A stretch of 64,000 bases of DNA from assembly GCF_001514265.1 (NCBI RefSeq), contig NZ_KQ948994.1, forward strand, positions 1 through 64,000, read 5' to 3'. The stretch is from Streptomyces resistomycificus. GTDB taxonomy: Bacteria > Actinomycetota > Actinomycetes > Streptomycetales > Streptomycetaceae. The notes below the pieces were generated by a model, which was not told where the DNA came from, did no database searches, and saw only the letters and a list, made by a program, of their open reading frames with translations. The position numbers and the translations under genes are program-made. This document shows, piece by piece, positions 51,848 to 60,944 of the stretch (position 1 is the first letter of the stretch; each line of letters starts with the position of its first letter).

Positions 51848-52843
51848 ATGTCTCAGCGGAAGTGGAACTCGATGAAACGCTGGTCCACCAAGGATCTGTA
51901 CACACTGACACCGCCCGCCGACGGCCGTCCCGGTGACGCCATCCTGACGTTCACGGACCGCTACTCCGTCTTCGACTTCGGCGTCATGCCCGACGAGATA
52001 CCGGGCAAGGGACGGGCCACCTGCGCGATGGCGGTGAAGTCCTTCGGACTGCTGCACGACGCAGGGATCCCGACCCACTTCCTCGAGCAGGTCTCGGACA
52101 ACGCCATCCGCGTCAAGCTCCTCGACATCGACCTCGAGGGCCGCCGGGCGCGCACCGGGCCGGGCGGCATGATCCCGCTGCAGGTGGTGTACCGCAACGC
52201 CCTGCCCCGGGAGTCCTCCGTGCACCGCCGCGTCGCGGCCGGGCGCCTCGACGCCGCCCTCGTACCGGACCGGCGCGAGCCCGGCTCGCCCTGGCTCGCG
52301 GAGACGATGGTCGAGTTCACCACCAAGTTCGAGGAGACCGACCGTTTCGTGACCCGCACGGAGGCGGCGGCCGTCGGCCGGATCGAGGACGAGGACATCG
52401 CCGCGATCGTCAAGCGGGCGCAGCAACTGGCCGCCCTCCTCACCGCGCACTGCGCCAGCACCGGCATGCAACTCGTCGACGGAAAAGCCGAGTTCGGCTT
52501 CGACGAGACCGGCACCCCCATCGTCATCGACCACGCGGGCACTCCCGACGAGAACCGCTTCTATTACGACGGCGTACCCGTCTGCAAGGAACTCCTGCGC
52601 CATCTCCACCCCGGCCTGCGCGAGGTCGTCCAGTCCTGCGTCCGCGACGGACTGCCCCGCGCGAACTGGCCGCGCCCCGAACCCCTCGCCCGCACCACCA
52701 TCGCCGCGGTGTCCGAGGTCTACGCCGCCCTCACCGACGTATGGACCACACCCGGTGACCCGGCCCGACGACGTCTGACGGCCGCGGTGCGGGAGTTCAC
52801 CGACGCAACCGGCGCCCGGCTCGAGGAGCGGACCGGACTGTGA
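51848..52843 (+). CDS. SAICAR synthetase (PurC)-like protein, ForC-like by context
   Basis: The 331-residue protein belongs to a PurC subfamily different from the one at 48950. It shows DRYSVFDFGVMPDEIPGKGR, VVYRNALPRESSVHRRV, MVEFTTKFEETDRFVTRTEA and VDGKAEFGFDETGTPIVIDHAGTPDENRF. These enzymes join a carboxylate to aspartate with ATP. Start at ATG 51848 or GTG 51845 (AGGAG at 51833). It overlaps the next gene by GTGA. Followed by a beta-RFAP-synthase-like and a PurB-like gene, it parallels forC of formycin biosynthesis, which adds aspartate nitrogen to the C-nucleoside carboxylate. That parallel is from memory and needs alignment. Confidence 0.83.
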   Translation: MSQRKWNSMKRWSTKDLYTLTPPADGRPGDAILTFTDRYSVFDFGVMPDEIPGKGRATCAMAVKSFGLLHDAGIPTHFLEQVSDNAIRVKLLDIDLEGRRARTGPGGMIPLQVVYRNALPRESSVHRRVAAGRLDAALVPDRREPGSPWLAETMVEFTTKFEETDRFVTRTEAAAVGRIEDEDIAAIVKRAQQLAALLTAHCASTGMQLVDGKAEFGFDETGTPIVIDHAGTPDENRFYYDGVPVCKELLRHLHPGLREVVQSCVRDGLPRANWPRPEPLARTTIAAVSEVYAALTDVWTTPGDPARRRLTAAVREFTDATGARLEERTGL

Positions 52844-53853
52844 ACCGTTACGAACCCGCCGTACGGGTCTGTGCGCCCGCCCGCCTCAGCTTCACCCTCA
52901 TCAGCCTCGACGGCACCTCGATGCGCCGCAACGGCATCGCCGCCATGGCGGTCGACCGCCCTGGGCTCACCGCCGACGTACGCGCCCGCGCCGACGGCGA
53001 CACCCAGGTCCGGGGAGTCGCCGAAGAGACGGCCCGCGAACTGACCAACGCCCTCACGACTCTCCAGCGGCTGTGGGACGGCCCGCCCACCGAGGTCACG
53101 GTGACCGAACCGCTGCCCCAGCACAGCGGTTTCGGCTCCAAGACCAACACCCTCCTGGCCATCGGCCGCGCCTACGGAAACCTCTGCGGCCGTCGGCCCG
53201 AACTGCGCGAACTGGCCCGGATCCTGGGCCGCGGCCGGACCTCCGGCGCCAGCACCGGGCTTGCCGAGTACGGCGGCTTCCTCGTTGACGGCGGACACGT
53301 CAACCCGCCGGAGTTCGCGAAGGATCCGCACGCCTACCTCAGGCCCAGCCGCTTCGCCCAGGACGTCCCCCCGCCCAGACCCGTGGTCCGCCTCGACTTC
53401 CCCGACTGGCCCGTCCTGGTCATGCTCACCCACGGCCGGCACCTGGGCGGCCAGGAGGAACTCGCCTGGTTCCAGCGGGTCACCCCGATTCCGCCCGAGG
53501 AGTCGTGGCGCACCTCCCACCTGGTCTTCATGGGGCTCGCCCCGGCCGTCCTGGAACGGGACTTCGACGCCTTCTGCGCCGCCGTCGACGCGATCACCTT
53601 CACCGGTCACTTCAAGCAGGCCCAGATCGCCTTCCAGGGCGAGGCCGTGACAAAGGTCCTCGACGAGGGGCGCGCCGAGCCGTCGATCGGCGCGATCGCG
53701 CTCAGTGTCACGGGCCCCGCCTGCTTCGCCTTCCCGCACGACACCGAGGTGGCCGCACGCTGGGCCAAGGACCTGCAACGCCGCGGTCTGATCCGGGACT
53801 TCTGGTTCACCACGGCCAACAACGACGGACTGCGCACCACTGCCTCGCAGTGA
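52840..53853 (+). CDS. Beta-RFAP synthase-like (GHMP-fold) C-glycoside synthase candidate
   Basis: The 337-residue protein resembles beta-ribofuranosylaminobenzene-5'-phosphate synthase: ARLSFTLISLDG, RRNGIAAMAVDRPGL, QHSGFGSKTNTLLAIGRAY (PRPP/phosphate loop region) and LGRGRTSGASTGLAEYGGFLVDGG. The archaeal enzyme forms a C-riboside from PRPP and an aminobenzoate with loss of CO2 in methanopterin biosynthesis. In streptomycetes, homologues (ForT, PyfQ) build the C-glycosidic bond of pyrazole C-nucleosides. GTG start overlaps the PurC stop. This is the most diagnostic gene of the cluster. The C-terminal end is duplicated as DNA just beyond the stop (see the repeat). Confidence 0.8.
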   Translation: MNRYEPAVRVCAPARLSFTLISLDGTSMRRNGIAAMAVDRPGLTADVRARADGDTQVRGVAEETARELTNALTTLQRLWDGPPTEVTVTEPLPQHSGFGSKTNTLLAIGRAYGNLCGRRPELRELARILGRGRTSGASTGLAEYGGFLVDGGHVNPPEFAKDPHAYLRPSRFAQDVPPPRPVVRLDFPDWPVLVMLTHGRHLGGQEELAWFQRVTPIPPEESWRTSHLVFMGLAPAVLERDFDAFCAAVDAITFTGHFKQAQIAFQGEAVTKVLDEGRAEPSIGAIALSVTGPACFAFPHDTEVAARWAKDLQRRGLIRDFWFTTANNDGLRTTASQ

Positions 53854-53892
53854 GGACGGCGCACACGACGGACTGCGCACCACTGCCTCGCA
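53822..53892 (+). repeat. Perfect 28-bp direct repeat across a stop codon
   Basis: The 28 bases at 53822-53849, which encode the last codons of the beta-RFAP-synthase-like gene, are repeated exactly at 53865-53892 in the gap before the PurB-like gene. The 43-base period indicates a recent tandem duplication covering the stop codon. Confidence 0.85.
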
Positions 53893-53930
53893 CGAGGCAG
53901 CCGCAGCGACACGGATCGGAACACGAAGCG

Positions 53931-55355
53931 ATGAACGCGCACATCCCCGACGTCCTGGCGTCCCGCTACGCCTCCAAGGAACTCACCACCCTCTGGTCGC
54001 ACGAGCACAAGATCATGCTCGAGCGCAGGCTGTGGCTGGCCGTCCTGACCGCCCAGAGCGAGTTGGGCATCGACGTGCCGGACCGGGTGATCTCCGACTA
54101 CGAGAAGGTCGCCGACGTCATAGACCTGGAGTCCATCGCCCGGCGAGAGAGGGTCACCCGGCACGATGTGAAGGCCCGGATCGAGGAGTTCAACGCCCTC
54201 GCCGGCCATGAGCACATCCACAAGGGCATGACCTCCCGCGACCTGACCGAGAACGTGGAGCAACTCCAGATCCGCGACAGCCTGTTGCTCGTACGGGATC
54301 GCTGTGTCGCCCTCCTGGTCCGGCTCGGCGGACTGGCCCGGCAGCACGCCGCCCAGGTCATGGCGGCCCGCTCGCACAATGTCGCCGCCCAGTCCACGAC
54401 TCTGGGCAAGCGCTTCGCCACGGTCGCCGAGGAGGTCCTGGTCGCCTACGCGCGCCTGGAGGAGCTCATCGGCCGCTATCCCATGCGGGGCATCAAAGGC
54501 CCCGTCGGCACCGCCCAGGACATGCTCGACCTGCTCGGCGGCGACCGGGAACGGCTGACCGGGCTGGAGGATCGCATCGCCGCCCACCTCGGCTTCACGC
54601 ACCGCTTCACCAGTGTCGGCCAGGTATACCCGCGCTCGCTCGACTACGAAGTCCTCACCCTGCTCGTGCAGTTGGCGGCCGGACCGTCCTCGCTGGCCCG
54701 CTCGATCAGGCTGATGGCCGGCGACGAACTCGTCACCGAGGGCTTCGCCGAGGGGCAGGTCGGCTCCTCCGCGATGCCGCACAAGATGAACTCCCGCTCC
54801 TGCGAGCGCGTCAACGGCCTGATGATCGTGCTGCGCGGCTTCGCGTCCATGGCCGCCGAGCTCTCCGGCGATCAGTGGAACGAAGGCGACGTGTCCTGCT
54901 CGGTGGTCCGTCGGGTCGCCCTGCCCGACGCGTTCTTCGCCTTCGACGGGATGCTGGAGACCCTGCTGACCGTCCTCGACGAGTTCGAGGTGTTCCCGTC
55001 GGTGATCGACGCCGAACTGGAGCGGTATCTGCCGTTCCTGGCCACGACGAAGATGCTGATGGCCGCCGTGCGCGCCGGGGTGGGCCGGGAGACCGCGCAC
55101 GAGGTCATCAAGGAGCACGCGGTCGGCGCCGCGCTGGCGATGCGCTCCGAAGGTGCGGACAACCTGCTCCTCGACCGGCTCGCGGCCGACGAGCGCTTCC
55201 CGCTCGACCGGGCCCAACTGGACGAACTCCTCGCCGACCGCGTCGGGTTCACCGGTTCCGCCGCCGAGCAGATCGCCACCGTGACGTCCCGCATCGACGA
55301 GATCGCCGGGCGGCGCCCCGAGGCCGCGCGGTACATGCCGGGGCAGCTGCTCTAG
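53931..55355 (+). CDS. Adenylosuccinate lyase (PurB)-like protein, ForB-like by context
   Basis: The 474-residue protein has the lyase superfamily marks: HIHKGMTSRDLTEN (family TSxD region), SHNVAAQSTTLGKRFATVAEE and the mobile signature GSSAMPHKMNSRSCERV with the catalytic serine. Members cleave fumarate from succinyl-amino adducts. After a PurC-like enzyme it would release fumarate and leave an amide or amine on the C-nucleoside, as ForB does for formycin (inference from gene order). The start ATG 53931 has only a weak ribosome site. Housekeeping PurB is of similar length, so sequence comparison is needed to exclude a primary-metabolism copy. Confidence 0.87.
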   Translation: MNAHIPDVLASRYASKELTTLWSHEHKIMLERRLWLAVLTAQSELGIDVPDRVISDYEKVADVIDLESIARRERVTRHDVKARIEEFNALAGHEHIHKGMTSRDLTENVEQLQIRDSLLLVRDRCVALLVRLGGLARQHAAQVMAARSHNVAAQSTTLGKRFATVAEEVLVAYARLEELIGRYPMRGIKGPVGTAQDMLDLLGGDRERLTGLEDRIAAHLGFTHRFTSVGQVYPRSLDYEVLTLLVQLAAGPSSLARSIRLMAGDELVTEGFAEGQVGSSAMPHKMNSRSCERVNGLMIVLRGFASMAAELSGDQWNEGDVSCSVVRRVALPDAFFAFDGMLETLLTVLDEFEVFPSVIDAELERYLPFLATTKMLMAAVRAGVGRETAHEVIKEHAVGAALAMRSEGADNLLLDRLAADERFPLDRAQLDELLADRVGFTGSAAEQIATVTSRIDEIAGRRPEAARYMPGQLL

Positions 55356-55435
55356 AGCCTGTCCGGCTTTGAGCCTCCTCCCCTCTCTCCTCTCATCTCG
55401 AGTCCCCTGAATTCACTTCGAAGGAACGGGCTTCC

Positions 55436-57055
55436 GTGCGAGATCGCGAAACCGACACCATCGTGCTCGGCTCCGGCGGAGCCGGGCTGCTCGCGGCCTG
55501 CCGGGCCGCCGACGCCGGACGGCGGGTCGTCGTCCTCGAACGTACACCGGTGCTCGGCGGCACGACCGCCGTGTCCGGGGGCATGATCTGGGTACCGAAC
55601 AGCTCCGTGATGCGCGAGCACGACCTGCCCGACTCGCCCGAGGACGCCCTGCGTTATCTGGAGCTGGTCACCGAGGGCGCGGTCGAGCGGTGGCGCCTTG
55701 AGCGGTACGTCGAGACCGCGCCGGAGATGGTCGACTACCTGCACGCCAAGACCCCGGTGCGGCTCTTCCCGATCGACCGGCCCGACTACCACTCCGACTG
55801 GCCGGGCGCCCGGGACGTCGGCCGCACCCTGGACAACGTCCCCTTCCCGACGGCGGACCGCCCCGGACTGACCGAACGTCTGCGCAAGGGCAGTCACTTC
55901 GACGCGATCACCTACGACGAGCGCAACCGCTGGCGCGACCCGGAGCTGTACGACCACGAACTCGTCGCCCGCCGCCGGGCCGAGGGCGTGCTCACGGTCG
56001 GCGCCGCGCTCGCGGCGGCCCTCGTGGCGGGCTGCGACGACCGGGGCGTGACGTTCGTGACCGGCGTCCGGGGCCGGGAACTGCTCGTCGAGGACGGCCG
56101 GGTGGCCGGCGTACGCGCCGAGACCGACGAGGGGCCCGTGGAGTACCGGGCGCGTGACGGGGTCGTACTGGCCAGTGGCGGCTACGAGTGGCACGAGCGG
56201 CTCAAGCGCACCCACCTCGGCGTGGCGGGCACCCGGCCCATCAGCCCGCCCTGGAACCACGGCGACGGCCTGCTGATGGCGCTGCGCGCCGGGGCGGCGC
56301 TGGACAACATGGGGCAGGCCTGGTGGGTGCCCGCGATCGGCGTACCGGGGGAGACGTACGACGGCGAGCCGTTGTCGCGGCACCTGGTCCCCGAGCGCTG
56401 TCTGCCCGGGTCCATCATGGTCAACCGGCAGGGCCGCCGCTTCGTCAACGAGGCCGTCAACTACAACGACATCACCAAGGCGTTTTTGACCTTCGACCCC
56501 ACCCGGCACGAGTACCCCAACGCACCCGCCTGGCTGGTGTTCGACGAGGGGTTCCGCAGCCGCTACGCCCTCGCCGGCGTACAGCCCTCGGACCCCGTTC
56601 CCGACTGGTACGAGCGGGGCGGCACCCCGGCCGAACTGGCGGATCGCATCGGCGTAGACGCGGACGGCCTCACCGCCACCCTTGCCGCCTTCGACCGGTA
56701 CGCGGCCGAGGGCGAGGACCCGGAGTTCGGTCGCGGCGCCACCAGCCACGACCGTTACTACGGCGACCACCGGTGGACACCCAACCCGTGCCTCGGACCG
56801 CTCACCGAGCGGCCCTTCTACGCCATCCGTGTCGAGCCCGGCATGATCGGCACCAAGGGCGGTCTGCTCACCGACGCCGACGGGCGGGTGCTGGACCACG
56901 ACGATGCCCCGATCCCGGGCCTGTTCGCCTGCGGCAACGTGGCCTCCGGCCCCTTCGGCCCCGGCTACCCCGGCTCGGGCGGCACCCTCGGCCCAGCCCT
57001 CGTGGGCGGCTATCTGTGCGGAGCCGCCGCCGCGCGTGGTGGGGAGCGCCGATGA
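55436..57055 (+). CDS. FAD-dependent oxidoreductase, fumarate reductase/ketosteroid-dehydrogenase type
   Basis: The 539-residue flavoprotein starts at a GTG behind GAAGGAA. The FAD motif LGSGGAGLLAACRAADAG opens it, followed by ERTPVLGGTTAVSGGMIWVPNS. Later parts include DGVVLASGGYEW, GRRFVNEAVNYND and the C-terminal GLFACGNVASGPFGPGYPGSGGTLGPAL. This group introduces or removes C=C bonds next to carbonyls. It lies 80 bases after the PurB-like gene and overlaps the next gene by four bases, so it may be a tailoring enzyme of the cluster. It is not typical of known formycin clusters as I remember them. Confidence 0.85.
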   Translation: MRDRETDTIVLGSGGAGLLAACRAADAGRRVVVLERTPVLGGTTAVSGGMIWVPNSSVMREHDLPDSPEDALRYLELVTEGAVERWRLERYVETAPEMVDYLHAKTPVRLFPIDRPDYHSDWPGARDVGRTLDNVPFPTADRPGLTERLRKGSHFDAITYDERNRWRDPELYDHELVARRRAEGVLTVGAALAAALVAGCDDRGVTFVTGVRGRELLVEDGRVAGVRAETDEGPVEYRARDGVVLASGGYEWHERLKRTHLGVAGTRPISPPWNHGDGLLMALRAGAALDNMGQAWWVPAIGVPGETYDGEPLSRHLVPERCLPGSIMVNRQGRRFVNEAVNYNDITKAFLTFDPTRHEYPNAPAWLVFDEGFRSRYALAGVQPSDPVPDWYERGGTPAELADRIGVDADGLTATLAAFDRYAAEGEDPEFGRGATSHDRYYGDHRWTPNPCLGPLTERPFYAIRVEPGMIGTKGGLLTDADGRVLDHDDAPIPGLFACGNVASGPFGPGYPGSGGTLGPALVGGYLCGAAAARGGERR

Positions 57056-58194
57056 GAGCCGTGGTGGTCGGCGCCGGCGCGATCGGCAGCTGCGTGGCGC
57101 TCAACCTGGCCGAACAGGGGGTGCGGGTCGTCCTGGTCGACGGGCAGGACCTCGGCACGGGCCTGTCCGCGCACGGGTTCGGCTGGGTGAACGCGGTGGA
57201 CAACGGGTCGGCGCCCTACTACGCGCTCACCCTGGAGAGCCAGCGAGCGCACGACCGGCTCGCCGCCCGCACCGACGGCGCGCCCTGGCTGTTCCGGCAC
57301 GGCAACCTGCACTGGGCGCACACGGCGGACCAGGCCCTGCGGCTGCGCGCGGTAGCGGACGGCTACCGCGCGCTCGACTACCCCGTCGAGGAGGTCGACG
57401 CCGGGTACGCCCGGCGGGACCTGCAACCGGGGCTCGCCCTGGACGGCGTACACGGCCCGCTGTTCCACTACCCGGCGGACGCGCATGTGATCAGCGACCG
57501 CTTCCTGGCCGCCGTGCAGGACAAGGGCCGACGGGCGGGCGTGGAGATCCGCACAGGGGATCCGGTCACCGGGTTCCTCGGGGTCGGCCCGGTGCGCGGG
57601 GTCAGGCTCGCCTCCGGCGGGACGGTGACCGCCGACGCCGTCGTCACCTGTGCGGGACGGGGCACGGCGGAGCTGCTGCGGCAGGTCGGCGCGCATGTTC
57701 CGCTCGTGGAGCCGGGGGACTCGCGGGCCCTGACGCTGGGCCTGCTGGTGCGGACTTCGCCGGTTCCGGTACGCGTGGAACGCATCCTGCACGCACCGGA
57801 GTTGAGCGTGCGGCCGCACAGCGACGGCCGACTCGTCCTGCACTGCCACGACGTGGACCACGAGTTGGTCCCCGGGACGCACGAGGAGCTGGCCGCGCAG
57901 GGCCGCCGGGCGGCGCGGCGGGTGCTCGGCCGGCTCGGTGACGTACTCCCCGGCGCCGAGCGCGGAGTCGAGGTGGAGTCGGCGTACACCGGTGTCCGGC
58001 CGATGCCGGCCGATGGGATGAGCGTCCTCGGCTGGGTCCCCGACGTGCCCTCGCTGTACGTGGTGGTCACGCACAGCGGCCTCACCCTCGCACCCCTGCT
58101 GGGGGAGATCGTCGCCCAGGAGGTCCGCGGCGAGCGGTCCTCACTGGCCAAGGCGTTCCGCCCCGAGCGTTTCGCCACCCCAGGGCAGTACTGA
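57052..58194 (+). CDS. FAD-dependent amine/D-amino-acid oxidase (glycine oxidase-like)
   Basis: The 380-residue protein has an N-terminal FAD motif (VVVGAGAIGSCVALNLAEQGVRVVLVDG) and DAO-family features (SAHGFGWVNA, VVTCAGRGTAELLRQ, TGVRPMPADGMSVLGWVPDVPSLYVVVTHSGLTLAPLLGEIV). It oxidises C-N bonds of an amino acid. In pyrazole C-nucleoside pathways a DAO-type enzyme acts on the lysine-glutamate hydrazine adduct, so the type fits, but the partner N-N-forming genes are not in this window. The ATG overlaps the upstream stop (ATGA). Confidence 0.83.
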   Translation: MRAVVVGAGAIGSCVALNLAEQGVRVVLVDGQDLGTGLSAHGFGWVNAVDNGSAPYYALTLESQRAHDRLAARTDGAPWLFRHGNLHWAHTADQALRLRAVADGYRALDYPVEEVDAGYARRDLQPGLALDGVHGPLFHYPADAHVISDRFLAAVQDKGRRAGVEIRTGDPVTGFLGVGPVRGVRLASGGTVTADAVVTCAGRGTAELLRQVGAHVPLVEPGDSRALTLGLLVRTSPVPVRVERILHAPELSVRPHSDGRLVLHCHDVDHELVPGTHEELAAQGRRAARRVLGRLGDVLPGAERGVEVESAYTGVRPMPADGMSVLGWVPDVPSLYVVVTHSGLTLAPLLGEIVAQEVRGERSSLAKAFRPERFATPGQY

Positions 58195-58205
58195 CGCGAA
58201 GCACG

Positions 58206-58245
58206 AAGCCCCCGTGCCCGAGGAATCCCTTGGGCACGGGGGCTT
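58206..58245. terminator. Intrinsic terminator after the flavoenzyme operon
   Basis: A perfect 14-bp inverted repeat (AAGCCCCCGTGCCC and complement) with a 12-base loop begins 11 bases after the stop of the oxidase gene. It ends the plus-strand operon. Confidence 0.85.
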
Positions 58246-58326
58246 GAGGCGTTGCGGAGGCCCCCTGGCCCGCATGTGCGCCGGCCCGTGCGTGACTACG
58301 GCAGTCATGGACAACAGCCCGCATAC

Positions 58327-58375
58327 GACGCCGCCGCCCCGTGCTCCCGTACGGGAAGACCGGGGCGGCGGCGTC
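58327..58375. terminator. Intrinsic terminator for the convergent amidohydrolase operon
   Basis: A 15-bp inverted repeat (GACGCCGCCGCCCCG and complement) encloses a 19-base loop that itself contains a small hairpin (CCCGTACGGG). It lies 3 bases beyond the end of the minus-strand amidohydrolase gene. Confidence 0.8.
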
Positions 58376-58378
58376 GAG

Positions 58379-59560
58379 TCAGGCGGTGAGGCGGCGGGTC
58401 AGTTCGGCCGGGCGGGCGGCCCGGGGGGTGTTGCTGCTGGCCAGGAAGCGCGGCACGCCGTCGGTGACGACCGCGGAGATGCCGGGGATGTTGCCGAGGG
58501 TCATGGCGTCCGCGGCGGTCGTGGCGGTGGAGCCGCGGGGAGCGTCGAGGACGACGAGATCGGCCTCCGCCCCCACCCGCAGGCGGCCGGCGGGCAGTCC
58601 CCAGACGTCCGCGACATTGCCCGTGGCCAGGGCCCAGGCCTCCGCGGGTGCGAGCGGGGACAGCGCGGAGAGCTCCACGACCGTCTTCAGCACGGCCAGC
58701 GGGATCACACCGAAGCCTGACGGGGTGTCGGAGCCCAGCACGATCCGGCCCAGCGCGTTCTCCGCGTGGGCGCGCTCGACGATGCGCAGGGCGGCACGCA
58801 CGTTGCCGGCCTGGACGAGCTGGAGAGCCATGCCGCTCTCGGCGAACAGCCGGTCCACGTCGTGGTCGGGCAGCGCGGTCGGGCCGCCGTTGGCGTGCCC
58901 GCACACGTCCGGGTCGAGTGCCAGCAGATCATCGGCGCCCAGCGACGCGGAGCCCGCCGCGCTGGCGCCCCCCGCATGGCACATGACGAGGATGCCGCGG
59001 TCCTTGGCCCAGCGGATCTGCTCCACTCCGTCCCGGGCCTTCTCGTACGCGCCGAACCCGAACTTGGCCAGCCACACACCGCACTGTGCCAGCTCATCGA
59101 AGTCGGCCTCGGTCAGGGTGGGTTCGAGCAGTACGTTCCCGGCGTGCACCCGCATCCCGCCGGGCCGGAACCGTTCGAAGCTCGCGTGCGCGGCCACGGC
59201 CAGCGCCTTCACCCCGGCCCGGTCCCGGGGTCGGCCCGGCACATGCACCTCACCCGCCGAGATGGTCCGCGTGATCCCGCCGTGGACGTACCCCGCCAGG
59301 TAGTCCACGGCCCGCTGTCGCGGCGAGTAGTCGCCGAAGGTGACGTGCCCGTGCGAGTCGATGAGGCCGGGAGCCACGGTGGCGCCTGCCGCGTCGAGCA
59401 CCTCGTCGGCTGCGGCGAGCGGCTCCAGCAGCTCGGCCGCCCGCCCTACCGCGGTGATGATCCCGTCCGTGCTCAGGACCGTGTCGGCTCCCTCGATCCG
59501 CGGGTCGGCGAGGTCGCCCGAGAACAGGCATCCGGCGCCGGTGACGGCGAGCGTGCCCAT
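58379..59560 (-). CDS. Amidohydrolase (enamidase-like)
   Basis: The 393-residue metal-dependent hydrolase has the first metal motif LIDSHGHVTFGD, a lysine-containing strand (GVWLAKFGFGAYEK, possible carbamylated lysine), ILVMCHAGGAS with the metal-binding histidine, and IVLGSDTPSGFG with the C-terminal aspartate. It resembles enamidase-type cyclic amidohydrolases. Start ATG 59560 behind GAGGG; it lies four bases after the LLM gene stop, so it ends the three-gene operon. Its substrate is unknown. Confidence 0.83.
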   Translation of the reverse strand: MGTLAVTGAGCLFSGDLADPRIEGADTVLSTDGIITAVGRAAELLEPLAAADEVLDAAGATVAPGLIDSHGHVTFGDYSPRQRAVDYLAGYVHGGITRTISAGEVHVPGRPRDRAGVKALAVAAHASFERFRPGGMRVHAGNVLLEPTLTEADFDELAQCGVWLAKFGFGAYEKARDGVEQIRWAKDRGILVMCHAGGASAAGSASLGADDLLALDPDVCGHANGGPTALPDHDVDRLFAESGMALQLVQAGNVRAALRIVERAHAENALGRIVLGSDTPSGFGVIPLAVLKTVVELSALSPLAPAEAWALATGNVADVWGLPAGRLRVGAEADLVVLDAPRGSTATTAADAMTLGNIPGISAVVTDGVPRFLASSNTPRAARPAELTRRLTA

Positions 59561-59564
59561 CGCG

Positions 59565-60944
59565 TCATCCCTCGCTCTCTGCCCGCGCGGACGGCGGCAC
59601 CGGCAGGCCGAGTTGCTCGCGCAGCGTGCGCCCGGCGTACTCCTTGCGAAACAGCCCACGGTGCTGCAGCACCGGCACGACCAGTTCGGTGAAGGCGGTG
59701 ACGGAACCGGGCACATAGGCGGGGTAGATGTTGAAACCGTCGGCGGCGCCGTCCTCGCACCACTCCTGGATCATGTCGGCGACCTCCTCCGGGTTGCCGA
59801 CCACGACGTGCGAGAGCTGGGTGGGGGTGGCGTGCACCAGGTCGCCGTAGGTGATCCGCTGCGGCCCGTTCGCGGTGCGCCGGGTCAGCCGGGTGATCTC
59901 GGCCAGCCTGCGGGCGCCCTCCTCGGAGACCTGGGCCAGGGTGTCGGCGGGGACCTCGGCTGCGAGGTCGTGGCCGCGCACGTCCACGCCGAAGGCCTGG
60001 CTCGCGGAGCTGAGGTTGCGCCGGTACCCCTCTCCGATGCCGCCCTTGCGGATCAGCTCGCCGACCTCCTGCTCCGGGTCGAGCACGTACAGGTCGTTGA
60101 GCCGGTCGTGGAGCGCGACCGCCTCCTCGGTGGTCGGCGCGACGATAGGAGTGAGACCGGGCAGCACCTTGACCTGGTCGGCGCGGCCGTAACGGGCCGC
60201 GCGGGCGCGGATGTCCGCGTAGTACGCCTTGCGATCGGCGAACGTCGCCTGTGGTCCGGCGAAGACGATGTCGGAGGCCCGGGCGGCCAGCTCCCGCGCC
60301 TGGTCGGAGGTGCCGGCGTTGAACAGCACGACATGCCCCTGCGGCGGCCGCGCCACGTCCAGCGGGCCGTCCACGGAGAAGAACGGTCCGCGGTGGCCGA
60401 TGGGGAGCGGCTCCTGCCCCTCCAGTTCCGCCGCGCCGTCCCACAGGGCGCGCACCACCTGGAGGCACTCCTCGGCCCACTCGTAACGCTTGCCCGTGTC
60501 CCAGTGGGCGTCGCGGCTGAAGTTGAGGGCGGCGGCGGCATCGGCGCCCGTGACCAGGTTCCACGCCGCCCGGCCCTCGCTGACCAGGTCGAGCGAGGCC
60601 AGGTGGCGGGCGATGGAATAGGGGTCGGAGTAGGTGGGGTTGGCGGTGACCACGATGCCGATGTGCGTCGTGGCGGCGGCGATCGCGGTGGCCGTGGTGT
60701 AGGGCTCCAGGCGCGAGATCTGCGCCGGGTTGCTGTGCTGCAGGGAGGGATCGCAGGCCAGCCGGTCGCCCAGGAACACGAAGTCCAACTTGGCCCGTTC
60801 CGCCTCCGCGCTGACCTCCTGGATGAGGGCGATGTCGTAGGCGGCGTCGGCCTGGGCCTCCGGGTGGCGCCAGCCCGCGGCGTGGGTGCCGGTCGCCCAG
60901 AACATCAGGCCGAGATGCAGCGTTCGCTCAGTGGGCATGTTCAT
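59565..60944 (-). CDS. NtaA/SnaA/DszA-type flavin monooxygenase
   Basis: The 459-residue protein is a luciferase-like monooxygenase of the nitrilotriacetate/pristinamycin/sulfone type: GLMFWATGTHAAGWRHPEA, FVFLGDRLACDPSL, RLEPYTTATAIAAATTHIG, YSIARHLASLDLVSEGRAAWNLVTG, HRGPFFSVDGPLDVARPPQG. It uses FMNH2 supplied by a separate reductase. The start shares a base with the upstream stop (TGATG); ATG 60938 has a better-spaced ribosome site. It may break a C-N or C-S bond of the operon's substrate. Confidence 0.85.
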   Translation of the reverse strand: MNMPTERTLHLGLMFWATGTHAAGWRHPEAQADAAYDIALIQEVSAEAERAKLDFVFLGDRLACDPSLQHSNPAQISRLEPYTTATAIAAATTHIGIVVTANPTYSDPYSIARHLASLDLVSEGRAAWNLVTGADAAAALNFSRDAHWDTGKRYEWAEECLQVVRALWDGAAELEGQEPLPIGHRGPFFSVDGPLDVARPPQGHVVLFNAGTSDQARELAARASDIVFAGPQATFADRKAYYADIRARAARYGRADQVKVLPGLTPIVAPTTEEAVALHDRLNDLYVLDPEQEVGELIRKGGIGEGYRRNLSSASQAFGVDVRGHDLAAEVPADTLAQVSEEGARRLAEITRLTRRTANGPQRITYGDLVHATPTQLSHVVVGNPEEVADMIQEWCEDGAADGFNIYPAYVPGSVTAFTELVVPVLQHRGLFRKEYAGRTLREQLGLPVPPSARAESEG

